Assembly (NCBI RefSeq): GCF_001580545.1
Contig: NZ_LRBG01000022.1
Span: forward strand, 372,001-436,000
Source of the DNA: Paraburkholderia monticola
GTDB lineage: Bacteria; Pseudomonadota; Gammaproteobacteria; Burkholderiales; Burkholderiaceae
Length of the DNA stretch: 64,000 nucleotides
Direction: 5' to 3'
Below are positions 17,501 to 27,584 of the stretch, piece after piece. The position numbers were made by a program, and so were the translations under genes. The notes beneath the pieces were generated by a model. It was given only the letters and a program-made list of their open reading frames with translations, ran no database searches and was not told the origin of the DNA. Numbering within the stretch: the first letter of the stretch is position 1; the number at the start of each line of letters is the position of its first letter.

Positions 17501-17823
17501 GTACCACTCCTCGACCTCCTGGGGAACCCCCCGCGACGGTGTCGCAGCCGTCTCCGCAACCTGTCGGTAGCGCGGGGCGCGCTCCTCCAGATTATAGTTC
17601 GGGCGTGTCAGACGCTGCATCGTGCCGTGTTTCTGGGGGGCTCGGGCAATAGGGCCGGACACGTTTCAATGTTAGCGGCACCGTGGTCCCCATGACCGGA
17701 TTCTTCATCGCCGCACGTCGACGCAGGTGCATGCCCGTACGGCACCGTACCGACGTCCGGCTCAGTCGCGCGCACCGTGTCCGGGAGATGAATGACGCGT
17801 CCGCCTCTCCATTCGGCCGTTTA

Positions 17824-17839
17824 TGTGTAATCAAGCACA
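17824..17839. promoter_or_regulatory. Candidate Crp-type operator upstream of the glucan synthase
   Basis: TGTG-N8-CACA (TGTGTAATCAAGCACA) matches the outer symmetry of the Crp-family consensus TGTGA-N6-TCACA. It lies 67-83 bp before the glucan synthase start and in the shared upstream region of the divergent Crp/Fnr gene. The inner positions do not fit well, so this is tentative. Confidence 0.35.
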
Positions 17840-17906
17840 CGGGAAAGCATGACTTCCTTTGACACACGTTGGGCTTGATCCCGTTGATACGGAATAAGGA
17901 GACCTT

Positions 17907-20900
17907 GTGTCGACTGGGCGAGCCGTGCGACCACGTCACCGTGGTATGCGGTTTGCGCTTCAAAGGTATCGCGCCGATGGGAACCCTCCCAGTGCGTCCA
18001 CCGATGTTGCAGGAAGCACCCCCGTGAACCAGTTCCATCAGTATGTCGCACGATTTCGGTCAAGCTCGCCGCCGTGGACGGACACGTCGCCCGTGCGCGA
18101 CGAACTGTTTAGCGTTGAACGCCTCGAGCAGCATGCGCAGAGCCTTGCCGCCGCGCAGTCGGTGACGAAGAGGCCACCTGTCGTGCGATCGTTGCACACC
18201 CGCCTCAACGACAATGCTGCCGTCCTGCTCGCAGCTTACCGTGCGAGCGCCGCAGAATTGGAACATGGCGGGAGCGTGGTGCCCGCTGCCGAATGGCTGC
18301 TCGACAACTATCACGTCGTCGAGCAGCAGATCCGTGAGATTCGCGACGACCTGCCGCCCGGTTACTATCGTCAGTTGCCCAAGCTGGCGGCTGGGCCGTT
18401 CGCCGGCTATCCACGCGTATTTGGCCTGGCCTGGGCGTTCGTTGCGCATACAGACAGTCACTTCGACCCGCGCGTGCTGCAACGTTTCATCGACGCATAC
18501 CAGCGCGTTCAGCCGCTCACGATCGGGGAACTGTGGGCAGTGGCGATCACCCTGCGCGTCGTCCTGATTGAGAACCTGCGGCGACTCGCTGACCAGATCA
18601 CGGCAGGTCGGCGCGCGCGCGAGGATGCCGATGCGCTCACCAGCCGTCTGTTGCAAACGGGAAATGCCCGCTCGGCGCTGGAAGCGGATATCTCCACGCG
18701 TTCCTCCGGGGTGTTATCGGAGCTATTCGCCGCACAACTCGCTAAACGGTTGCGCGATCAGGATCCGCGCACCATGCCCGCGCTTGGGTGGCTCGAGGAG
18801 CGGCTCGGGCTCCAGGGGGTGTCTGTCGATGAAGTTGTGCAGCATGCCCAGCAGCGGCAGGGCGCGTCGAATGTCACGGTGCGCAATGTGATTACCAGCA
18901 TGCGCCTGATGTCTGATATCGACTGGACAGAACTGTTCGAGAGTGTGAGTCTCGTCGATGCACGACTGCGCGCGGGAAGCTCCTTCGGCGCGATGGACTT
19001 CCCGACCCGCAATCTGTACCGCAGCGCGATCGAGCAACTGGCGCGCGGTTCGGCCGCCACGGAACTGGAAATCGTCGATCTCGCGCTTCACTCGGCGCAA
19101 GCAGCAGTGGCGCAGGCGTGCGATCCCGAGCATGCAGGACGCGCCGGCGACCCCGGCTACCACCTGATTGCGGAAGGTCGGCGAGCATTGGAGCAGGCAA
19201 TCGGATTCCGTGCGCCCATGCGGCTGCGCGTTACCCGATTCAATATCGGCCTCGGCATGGGCGGCTATGTCGGCATGATCCTGACGTTGGCCGCGACGTT
19301 GCTCATGGTGGCGTCGTGGGTGCTCTGGAATCAGTCGCCGCGCCATCTCGATGCGTGGTTCGTCGTGCTGTTTGCCCTGTGCGCATTCCTGCCCTTCACT
19401 GAGATCGCAACCGCGCTTGTTAACCGCGCGGTGACCTGGAGCTTCGGCGCGGTCATGTTACCGGGACTCGAACTGACCGCAGGTGTGCCGTCGGGGCTTC
19501 GGACGTTGGTCGCGGTGCCGTCGCTCCTGAGCAATGAAGCCGACCTGCGCGAGCAGATCGAACGCCTCGAAGTGCATCACCTCGCGGGAGCCGGGGGAGA
19601 TTTGTCATTCGCGCTACTGGTTGACGGCGTCGATGCCGACGAGGAGGTGCGAGAGGGTGACGCGCATTTGCTCGCCGTTGCTACAGATGCGATCGAAGCA
19701 CTGAACCGGCGTTATGAGCCAGCTCAAGGTGGCGACCGTTTTCTGCTGCTGCACCGCCGCCGCGTATTCAACAGGAGCGAGAACAAATGGATGGGCTGGG
19801 AACGCAAGCGCGGCAAGCTACACGAACTCAACCGGCTGTTGCGTGGCGCGACGGATACAACTTTCGTGTCTATCGGCGGACGCCCGCCGCAAGTACCATC
19901 CAACGTGCGCTACGTCATCACGCTCGATGCCGATACGCGTCTGCCCCGGGATGCCGCCTTGCGGATGATAGGCAAGATGGCGCATCCGCTGAACCGGCCG
20001 ACATTCAGTGACGTCGAACAACGCGTCGTCAACGGCTATGCGATTCTTCAGCCTCGTGTGACACCTTCGCTGCCCGTCGGCGAGGAAGGTTCGGTGTATC
20101 AGCGCGTTTTCTCCGGCCCCGGCGGGATGGACCCGTATGCGGCAGCCGTTTCCGACGTCTATCAGGACCTGTTCGGCGAGGGCTCGTTTACGGGCAAAGG
20201 CATCTACGACGTGGATGCATTCGAAGCAGCCTTGCATGGCCGCGTACCCGAAAATACGCTGCTCAGTCACGATCTGTTCGAGGGGGTCTTCGCGCGCGCC
20301 GGGCTGGCATCGGATATCGAGGTCGTGGAGGAAGTGCCGTCACGTTATGACGTGACGGCCAAACGTCAACATCGCTGGACCCGCGGTGACTGGCAGTTGC
20401 TGCCGTGGGTCGTTGGGTATCGAGGCCGCGACCGGTTAGCCATGCCGGTGATTGGTCGCTTCAAGATGCTCGACAATCTGCGTCGCTCGCTGCTGGCGCC
20501 GCTCATGGTCGCCACGCTCGGCCTGTGCTGGTTGATGCCGATCCGGGCCGGCATTGCGGGCGCGCTGATGGTGTTCGCCACGCTCGCCGTTCCCGCTTTC
20601 CTGCCGTCGCTATTCGCAATCGTGCCGCCGCGTACGGGTATCCGTCTGCGCAATCACCTCGACGTGCTGGGCGGCGACCTGCGGCTCGCGACATTGCAAA
20701 CATTTCTTTCGATCGCTTTTCTCGCCGATCACGCGTGGCGCATGGGCGATGCGATCGTCCGGACGCTCGTGCGGCTGTACGTCACGCATCGACGGCTACT
20801 CGAATGGACGACGGCGGCGCAGTCCAAGGGCAGCCCTCGTCTCGATCTGCACGGCTTTTATCGGCAGATGGCGGCCGGCACCATGCTTGGGCTTGCGCTG

Positions 20901-23900
20901 TCCATCGGCACGCTTGCACTCGCGCCCTCGCAGTGGCCGCTCGTGATGCCGTTCGCGTTGTTATGGCTGGCTGCGCCGGCGCTTGCGATGTGGGCGAGCC
21001 GTTCGCCGACGGTCGGGCAGCGTCTTGCGCTATCGGAGTCGGACGCGCGCGATTTGCGCCTGATCGCGCGCCGTACGTGGCGTTTCTTCGAGACCTTTGT
21101 CACTGCCGCAGAGAACATGCTGCCGCCTGACAATTTCCAGGAAGATCCGAAGCCGGTCGTCGCGCACCGCACTTCACCAACCAATCTAGGGTTGTATTTG
21201 CTGTCAGCAGTCGCAGCGCGCGATTTCGGCTGGGCGGGGACGATGGAAACCGTCGAGCGACTCGAGGCCGCGTTTGCTTCGATCGAAAAACTCCCGCGCT
21301 TCAAGGGCCATTTCTATAACTGGTATGACACACAGGACCTGCGGACGTTGGCGCCGGCTTACGTGTCGTCGGTCGATAGCGGCAATCTCGCCGGCCATTT
21401 GATCGTACTGGCCAACGCATGCGAAGAATGGGCGCATTCGGCGCTTGCGCCGTCTGCCCGATCCGGGATACTCGATAGCCTGCAGCTCGCGCGCGAGACT
21501 GTGGCCGCGCTGCCTGCTGCCAGTGGAGAGCGTGGCAGACAGCTTGCCGCGACCCTCGAAGAAATCCATGCGCAACTGCGCGGTCCGCAGACGTACCGTG
21601 CGCTTTCGGGGTCGCTGGCGCGGCTGGCGAAGAAGGCAGCGGAGGCGACCCGTGCCATCGTGCCCGCCGACGGCGACGATAGTGGTGCAGACCTGACGTT
21701 CTGGATCGAAGCGTTGCGGCGAAGCATCTTCGAACACAGTCGCGACCAACGGCAACTCGCCATCGCGCCGTATTTTCTGCAGGCACGGTTGACCGCGCTA
21801 GCCAACGCCTCCCGTGCGCTTGCGCTCGGTATGGACTTCACATTTCTGCTCGATCCGGAACGTAAGCTGTTGTCGATTGGTTACTCGCATCCGGATAACA
21901 GCCTCGACGCGAATTGCTACGATCTGCTCGCGTCCGAAGCCAGGCTCGCCAGTCTGTTTGCGATTGCGAAGGGCGATGTGACCACGCGTCACTGGTTCCG
22001 CCTCGGGCGTTCGGCCACACCAATCGGCAATGGATCCGCGCTGATTTCATGGTCGGGGTCGATGTTCGAGTACCTGATGCCGTCGCTGGTCGCGCGCGAA
22101 CCAGTCGGCAGTCTGCTGGAACAGACGAACCGTCTGGTGGTGGAGCGGCAAAGATCGTATGGACGATCGCTTGGCATTCCATGGGGCGTATCGGAGTCTG
22201 CTTACGAAGCTCGTGACTTGGAGTTCACCTACCAGTATTCGAGCTTCGGTGTGCCAGGCCTCGGTCTCAAACGCGGACTGTCCGAGAACCGGGTAATCGC
22301 ACCCTACGCAACGGGACTGGCGGCGATGGTGGCGCCGCAGGCGGCCCGCGAAAACTACGGGCGACTCGCCGCGCTCGGCGCATTGGGCCGCTACGGGTAC
22401 TACGAAGCGCTCGATTTCACCCGTGCGCGTCTGGCCGAAGGGGAGAGCTTCGCGCTCATCCGCGGCTTCATGGCGCATCACCAGGGCATGACGATCGTTG
22501 CAATTGCGAACACCTTGCTCGATGGGGTGATGCGTACGCGCTTTCATCGTGAACCGATGATTCAGGCGAGCGAACTGCTATTGCAGGAGCGCATGCCGCG
22601 CAATGTCGCGGTGGCGCATCCGCGCGCCGAAGAAGTGAGCACGTCCGCCGCCGAAGCAGGGACTGCGCCGTCGACGGTACGTCGCATCATCGAGCCCGCG
22701 TCCGGCAGCGCAGCGCCCATTACACATCTGCTGTCGAATGGAAGGTACGCAGTGATGCTGACAGCGACAGGCGCCGGCTACAGCCGCTGGCGTGACGTGG
22801 CCATCACGCGCTGGCGCGAAGACGCGACGCTTGACGACTGGGGGACGGCCATTTTCCTGCGCGATATGTCCAGCGGGCAGGTGTGGTCCGCCAGTTCGCG
22901 ACCGCTCGCTGGCGAACCCGAAACGAGCGGCGTCGTGTTCGGTGAAGATCACGCGGAGTTCACCCGTTGCGAAGGATCGCTCACGACCAGCATGGATGTA
23001 CTCGTGTCGGGTGAGGCGGACGGTGAAGTCCGCCGCGTCTCGCTCGCGAACAGCGGGCGCGGCACTAGGGATATCGAACTGACTTCGTATGCCGAACTCG
23101 CACTGGGAGCGCAGGCCGCCGACATCGCGCATCCTGCTTTTTCGCGCATGTTCGTGCAGACCGAGCATCTTGCGGAATTCGGGGCGCTGGTGGCGACGCG
23201 TCGTCCGCGTTCGCATGACGATACGCAGATTTGGGCCGCTCATTTCGCGGTTGTCGAGGGTGAAATAGTCGCCGAGCCCCAATACGAAACGGATCGCATG
23301 CGCTTTCTGGGCAGGGGGCGCAACACGCGCACCGCGACCTCGATCGTCGAGGACCAGGCGCTCTCCAATACGACGGGCACCGTGCTCGATCCTGTCTTTG
23401 CGCTTCGATATCGTTTGCTGGTGCCGCCGGGCAAGATTGTGCGCGTCACGTTCTGGACGATGGTAGCCGCCTCACGCGCGCAGTTGCTCGATCTCATCGA
23501 TCAGCACCACGATCGCAATGCATTCGACCGGGCCAAAACGCTCGCGTGGACACAGGCTCAGGTGCAACTGCGTTATCTCGGCATCGAGGCGGAGCAGGCG
23601 GCGGACTTCCAGCAGCTCGCCGCGCCGATCATTTATAGCGACGCGCGCTTCAGGGCACAGCCGGACGCAATCGTTCGCGGCGGCGGTACGCAGGCGGGCT
23701 TGTGGCCGCTCGGGATTTCTGGCGACTTGCCGATCGTGCTGCTCCGTATCGGCGACCTCGAAGATATCGCGCAGGTCCGGCAGTTGTTAAAGGCGCACGA
23801 ATACTGGCGAATGAAACGGCTGGCCGTCGACCTCGTGATCGTCAACGAGCGGGCCTCGTCATACATTCAGGGATTGCAGGAGGCGATCGAAACGGCCGTG

Positions 23901-26621
23901 CGCAGCAGCCAGTCACGTCCGCGGTTCGACGATGAACTCGCGCCGGGGGCGATCTATACGTTGCGTGCGGATCTGATGAGTGTGGAGTCGAGGGCGCTCT
24001 TGCAATCAATCGCGCGCGTAGCGTTGATCGCGCGCCGGGGGTCCATTGCCGCACAGCTCGGGACGCTGTTGGATACCCGAGGTCAGCCATCGTCACCGCG
24101 CCGGAGGAAGCAGCCGCTGCTGTCGTCGTGGCCGGCGCCTCCTGATCAGTCTGACGTACCGCCTTCGATGACAGCTGGACTGGAATTTTTCAACGGTCTG
24201 GGTGGCTTCGGCAAAAACGGTTCTGAGTACGTGATCGTGCTTGGGGCGGGCGCCGCCACGCCTGCGCCGTGGATGAACGTGATTGCCAATCCCCGTTTCG
24301 GCTTTCAGGTCGCGGCGGAAGGCAGCGGCTATACGTGGGCTGAAAGCAGTCGTGAGAACCAGCTCACATCATGGTTGAACGACCCCGTTGAAGACCCCGC
24401 CACGGAAGCCCTTTACGTGCGGGATGAAGCGACGGGCGATATCTGGACGCCCACCGCGCTGCCGATCCGCGACAGCGGCATATACGTTGCGCGTCATGGC
24501 CACGGCTACAGCCGTTTCGAACACAACGCGAACGGTATCGCACTCGACCTGCTGCAATACGTACCGCTTGCCGATCCGCTGAAGATTTCCCGTCTGACGT
24601 TGCGCAATCTGTCGGGCGTCGCACGCCGGCTTTCCGTGACGTCGTGGAACGAATGGGTGCTGGGCACGTCGCGAGGCGCGTCGGCGCCGTTCATCGTGAC
24701 GGAAATTGACCCGGTTACGGGCGCGATGTTTGCGCGCAATCCATGGAATATCGCGTTCGGTACGCGCATCGCGTTCGCCGACCTCGGCGGCCGGCAAACA
24801 GCATGGACAGCTGATCGCACCGAATTCCTCGGTCGTAACGGCGAAGCCGCCGCGCCCGCGGCGCTGACGGGCCATGTACCGTTATCGGGCGCGACGGGCG
24901 CGGGGCTCGATCCGTGCGCAGCATTGCAGACGTTCGTCGATCTGGACGCGGGCGAGGTCATCGAGATGGTTGCTTTCGTCGGCCAATGCGCATCCGTCGA
25001 TGATGCACGTGTACTGATCGAGCGCTATCGCAGTGCGAATCTCGATGCTGTGCTTGCTGAGGTGACACGCCACTGGCGCAGCGTGCTCGGCGCCGTTCAG
25101 GTGAAGACGCCCGACCGGGCCATGGATCTGATGCTGAATGGTTGGCTGCTGTATCAGACGCTTGCGTGCCGCGTCGAGGCACGCGCGGCCTTCTATCAGG
25201 TGAGCGGCGCTTACGGGTTCCGCGATCAGTTGCAGGACACGATGGCGCTGACCCACGTGCGGCCCGACGAAACTCGGCGGCATCTGCTGCGCGCCGCGTC
25301 GCGGCAATTCGGCGAAGGAGATGTCCAGCATTGGTGGCTGCCGCATTCGGGGCAGGGGGTGCGCACTCGAGTCTCCGACGATCGCGTGTGGCTCGCATAT
25401 TCGGTCGCGACATACATCTTCTGTACGGGCGATGACGCGGTTCTCGACGAAATCGTCCCGTTCCTCGACGGGCCGCTGCTGCAACCCGGCGAACACGACG
25501 CATTCTTCCAGCCCATGATCGCGGAAAAATCCGCGTCGCTGTTTGAGCATTGCGCTCGCGGTCTCGATCAATGCATCGAATTGACGGGGGAACATGGCTT
25601 ACCGCTAATCGGCACGGGGGACTGGAATGACGGGATGAACCGCGTCGGCGCAAACGGCAAGGGAGAGAGCGTGTGGCTCGGCTGGCTGCTCTTGCGCACG
25701 ATCGATTTATTCGCACCGCTGGCCGAAGCGCGCGATGCGCAGCGTGCCGCGCGCTGGCGCAGCCATGCGGCGTCGGTGCGTGGTGCGCTGGAGCGTGAGG
25801 CCTGGGACGGCGAGTGGTACCGTCGTGCGACTTTCGACGACGGCAGCTGGCTCGGCTCGAATAGCGACGGGGAGTGCAGGATCGATTCGATTACCCAGTC
25901 GTGGGCTGTCTTGTCGAACTCGGCCGATCCGATACGCGCCGCACAGGCGATGGCTTCGTTGGAGAAACATCTTATCCGTCGCGAGGACGGAATCGCGTTG
26001 CTGTTCACACCGCCTTTCGATAAAACGTTGCTGGACCCGGGCTATATCAGGGGCTATCCGCCGGGGCTGCGCGAGAACGGCGGCCAATATAGTCATGCCG
26101 CGATGTGGGCAATTCTCGCATTTGTGAAACTGGGAGACGGTAACAGGGCCGCAGAGCTCTTTTCGATTTTGAATCCCGTCAATCATGCGCGTACGCCAAC
26201 AGAGGTTGAGCGCTACAAGGTCGAGCCCTACGTCGTCGCAGCCGATGTCTATTCGGTGGCGCCTCATGTCGGGCGCGGCGGTTGGACCTGGTATACGGGG
26301 TCGGCGGGATGGATGTACCGGGCGGGTGTCGAGGGCATTCTCGGGATTCGCAGGGAAGGGGATTTTCTGGTGGTTGACCCGTGTATTCCCGACGCGTGGC
26401 CGGGCTTTGAAGCAACGGTCAACATAAGCTCTACGCGCTATGAGATCCGCGTGGAGTCTACCTCGGAGGCGCACGCGATGCGTGCCGTTCTTGACGGCGC
26501 CAGTGTTGATTGCGGTGCTGAAGGCGTGCGTGTACCGCTCGATGGTGGCGTACACAGGCTGTCCATTTCACTGCGTTTGGCAGTCGATGTCGAGGTCAAC
26601 TCGCGTGAGCCGGCCACGTAA
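17907..26621 (+). CDS. ndvB: Cyclic beta-1,2-glucan synthase (GT84 + GH94)
   Basis: 2,904 residues from the GTG at 17907, which has a strong AAGGAG at 17896-17901 five bases upstream. The enzyme builds and cyclises beta-1,2-glucans exported to the periplasm. Membrane helices lie near residues 451-473, 480-502, 861-905 and 992-1030. The GT84 glycosyltransferase domain lies between them, with VITLDADT near 669 and the acceptor-site QHRWTRGDWQ near 820. A glycoamylase-like domain follows at about 1270-1560. The C-terminal third is a GH94 phosphorylase-type module with the catalytic Asp in GTGDWNDGMN near 2573, the part that in characterised enzymes controls chain length. All modules are present, so it should be active. 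It diverges from the Crp/Fnr gene. Confidence 0.93.
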   Translation: MSTGRAVRPRHRGMRFALQRYRADGNPPSASTDVAGSTPVNQFHQYVARFRSSSPPWTDTSPVRDELFSVERLEQHAQSLAAAQSVTKRPPVVRSLHTRLNDNAAVLLAAYRASAAELEHGGSVVPAAEWLLDNYHVVEQQIREIRDDLPPGYYRQLPKLAAGPFAGYPRVFGLAWAFVAHTDSHFDPRVLQRFIDAYQRVQPLTIGELWAVAITLRVVLIENLRRLADQITAGRRAREDADALTSRLLQTGNARSALEADISTRSSGVLSELFAAQLAKRLRDQDPRTMPALGWLEERLGLQGVSVDEVVQHAQQRQGASNVTVRNVITSMRLMSDIDWTELFESVSLVDARLRAGSSFGAMDFPTRNLYRSAIEQLARGSAATELEIVDLALHSAQAAVAQACDPEHAGRAGDPGYHLIAEGRRALEQAIGFRAPMRLRVTRFNIGLGMGGYVGMILTLAATLLMVASWVLWNQSPRHLDAWFVVLFALCAFLPFTEIATALVNRAVTWSFGAVMLPGLELTAGVPSGLRTLVAVPSLLSNEADLREQIERLEVHHLAGAGGDLSFALLVDGVDADEEVREGDAHLLAVATDAIEALNRRYEPAQGGDRFLLLHRRRVFNRSENKWMGWERKRGKLHELNRLLRGATDTTFVSIGGRPPQVPSNVRYVITLDADTRLPRDAALRMIGKMAHPLNRPTFSDVEQRVVNGYAILQPRVTPSLPVGEEGSVYQRVFSGPGGMDPYAAAVSDVYQDLFGEGSFTGKGIYDVDAFEAALHGRVPENTLLSHDLFEGVFARAGLASDIEVVEEVPSRYDVTAKRQHRWTRGDWQLLPWVVGYRGRDRLAMPVIGRFKMLDNLRRSLLAPLMVATLGLCWLMPIRAGIAGALMVFATLAVPAFLPSLFAIVPPRTGIRLRNHLDVLGGDLRLATLQTFLSIAFLADHAWRMGDAIVRTLVRLYVTHRRLLEWTTAAQSKGSPRLDLHGFYRQMAAGTMLGLALSIGTLALAPSQWPLVMPFALLWLAAPALAMWASRSPTVGQRLALSESDARDLRLIARRTWRFFETFVTAAENMLPPDNFQEDPKPVVAHRTSPTNLGLYLLSAVAARDFGWAGTMETVERLEAAFASIEKLPRFKGHFYNWYDTQDLRTLAPAYVSSVDSGNLAGHLIVLANACEEWAHSALAPSARSGILDSLQLARETVAALPAASGERGRQLAATLEEIHAQLRGPQTYRALSGSLARLAKKAAEATRAIVPADGDDSGADLTFWIEALRRSIFEHSRDQRQLAIAPYFLQARLTALANASRALALGMDFTFLLDPERKLLSIGYSHPDNSLDANCYDLLASEARLASLFAIAKGDVTTRHWFRLGRSATPIGNGSALISWSGSMFEYLMPSLVAREPVGSLLEQTNRLVVERQRSYGRSLGIPWGVSESAYEARDLEFTYQYSSFGVPGLGLKRGLSENRVIAPYATGLAAMVAPQAARENYGRLAALGALGRYGYYEALDFTRARLAEGESFALIRGFMAHHQGMTIVAIANTLLDGVMRTRFHREPMIQASELLLQERMPRNVAVAHPRAEEVSTSAAEAGTAPSTVRRIIEPASGSAAPITHLLSNGRYAVMLTATGAGYSRWRDVAITRWREDATLDDWGTAIFLRDMSSGQVWSASSRPLAGEPETSGVVFGEDHAEFTRCEGSLTTSMDVLVSGEADGEVRRVSLANSGRGTRDIELTSYAELALGAQAADIAHPAFSRMFVQTEHLAEFGALVATRRPRSHDDTQIWAAHFAVVEGEIVAEPQYETDRMRFLGRGRNTRTATSIVEDQALSNTTGTVLDPVFALRYRLLVPPGKIVRVTFWTMVAASRAQLLDLIDQHHDRNAFDRAKTLAWTQAQVQLRYLGIEAEQAADFQQLAAPIIYSDARFRAQPDAIVRGGGTQAGLWPLGISGDLPIVLLRIGDLEDIAQVRQLLKAHEYWRMKRLAVDLVIVNERASSYIQGLQEAIETAVRSSQSRPRFDDELAPGAIYTLRADLMSVESRALLQSIARVALIARRGSIAAQLGTLLDTRGQPSSPRRRKQPLLSSWPAPPDQSDVPPSMTAGLEFFNGLGGFGKNGSEYVIVLGAGAATPAPWMNVIANPRFGFQVAAEGSGYTWAESSRENQLTSWLNDPVEDPATEALYVRDEATGDIWTPTALPIRDSGIYVARHGHGYSRFEHNANGIALDLLQYVPLADPLKISRLTLRNLSGVARRLSVTSWNEWVLGTSRGASAPFIVTEIDPVTGAMFARNPWNIAFGTRIAFADLGGRQTAWTADRTEFLGRNGEAAAPAALTGHVPLSGATGAGLDPCAALQTFVDLDAGEVIEMVAFVGQCASVDDARVLIERYRSANLDAVLAEVTRHWRSVLGAVQVKTPDRAMDLMLNGWLLYQTLACRVEARAAFYQVSGAYGFRDQLQDTMALTHVRPDETRRHLLRAASRQFGEGDVQHWWLPHSGQGVRTRVSDDRVWLAYSVATYIFCTGDDAVLDEIVPFLDGPLLQPGEHDAFFQPMIAEKSASLFEHCARGLDQCIELTGEHGLPLIGTGDWNDGMNRVGANGKGESVWLGWLLLRTIDLFAPLAEARDAQRAARWRSHAASVRGALEREAWDGEWYRRATFDDGSWLGSNSDGECRIDSITQSWAVLSNSADPIRAAQAMASLEKHLIRREDGIALLFTPPFDKTLLDPGYIRGYPPGLRENGGQYSHAAMWAILAFVKLGDGNRAAELFSILNPVNHARTPTEVERYKVEPYVVAADVYSVAPHVGRGGWTWYTGSAGWMYRAGVEGILGIRREGDFLVVDPCIPDAWPGFEATVNISSTRYEIRVESTSEAHAMRAVLDGASVDCGAEGVRVPLDGGVHRLSISLRLAVDVEVNSREPAT

Positions 26622-26699
26622 GGCGATGGCTCTTTAGCGGATCTACATTCAACACCTGGCCGTGGATATCGCCCGCGACATACCTAATCGTCGCCCGCC

Positions 26700-27455
26700 T
26701 TATTCCCCATCGACTTGCGCCTCGACGAGTGGTAACGCTCGCATTGCAATCTTCTCCGCCTCCGCGCGCTTGAGTCCGAGTGTTTGCAGCAGCGTTGCTG
26801 CCGTACGCTCGGCGAAGTGCTCTCCGCTGAAGCCAAGCTCGTCGAGCAACTGCACCGCCGGCGCGCCCGGCGCGACGAAATTCAGCTCGGCCGCAATGGC
26901 CGCGAGCACGGTGCCGCCCACCGAAAGAAAGCCAATGAAGGGGTCGGTAACCACGAAGCGCTTGGCGGCAATGCCATTTCCGATATCCCGCAGTAGCCGC
27001 TGACCCAGCCCGCGGCTCAGCATGCCTGCCGAAAACCCTTCGCGTATCAGGAAGCGTCCCCATACGGGATCGCGCCGCGCACGCATCAGGGTATGACGCA
27101 CCGAGACGGCGATCACTTCTGCGGGGTCGGACAGGCCCGCCGCGAGGCGATCGAGCATATCGGCGAACTCCTCGAACACGTTGTCCACAAGCGTCGCATA
27201 GATGGCTTCCTTCGACTCGAAGTGGTTGTAGAACGAGCCGAAGCCGACGTCGGCGGCCTCGGTAATTTCGTTGACGGCTACGCCTTCCATGCCCTTTTCG
27301 GCCATCAGCCTGAGTGCAGCATCGAGCAGGCGGGTGCGCGTTTCGCGCTTGCGACGCGCGCCACGCGGCTCGCGTTCTTCGGGAACGGCAGCCGGGGAGA
27401 CTGGCGCCGCACGGGTAGGACGTTTTGCTGTCGGGCGATTTGAAGTGTTCGGCAT
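26700..27455 (-). CDS. TetR-family regulator of the catabolic operon
   Basis: 251 residues if started at the ATG at 27453-27455; an in-frame ATG at 27476 would add seven. I prefer the shorter form because the minus-strand promoter (TTGTCA-N17-TATAAT) would start transcription near 27475. A Pro/Ala-rich lead of 35 residues precedes a typical TetR DNA-binding domain (TRLLDAALRLMAEKG, then VNEITEAADVGFGSFYNHF) and a helical ligand domain. It diverges from the flavin monooxygenase gene and probably represses it, releasing on an aromatic or acyl-CoA inducer. Confidence 0.9.
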   Translation of the reverse strand: MPNTSNRPTAKRPTRAAPVSPAAVPEEREPRGARRKRETRTRLLDAALRLMAEKGMEGVAVNEITEAADVGFGSFYNHFESKEAIYATLVDNVFEEFADMLDRLAAGLSDPAEVIAVSVRHTLMRARRDPVWGRFLIREGFSAGMLSRGLGQRLLRDIGNGIAAKRFVVTDPFIGFLSVGGTVLAAIAAELNFVAPGAPAVQLLDELGFSGEHFAERTAATLLQTLGLKRAEAEKIAMRALPLVEAQVDGE

Positions 27456-27481
27456 GATCGGTCCAGTTCTAGCCATGTCAA

Positions 27482-27532
27482 ATTATAGATGCTATTGTCT
27501 ACATTGACAAAACGATCAGTTATGACTTTAAT
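27482..27532. promoter_or_regulatory. Divergent promoters sharing an operator
   Basis: Plus strand: TTGACA at 27504-27509, 17 bp, TTTAAT at 27527-27532. Minus strand: TTGTCA (27510-27505), 17 bp, TATAAT (27487-27482). The two -35 boxes overlap. An inverted repeat TTGTC-N6-GACAA (27495-27510) covers them, and a second palindrome ATAG-ATG-CTAT lies at 27485-27495. This fits one TetR operator controlling both directions. Confidence 0.65.
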
Positions 27533-27584
27533 GTCATCAACGGCGCGCCTTGCGTCGGTCCAACAAACAACAGACGGAGTGACT

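Noticed and set aside
17875..17888. TTGAT-CCCG-TTGAT as an Fnr box before the glucan synthase
   Set aside because: The Fnr site needs an inverted TTGAT-N4-ATCAA; this is a direct repeat, and the nearby regulator lacks the Fnr cysteines.
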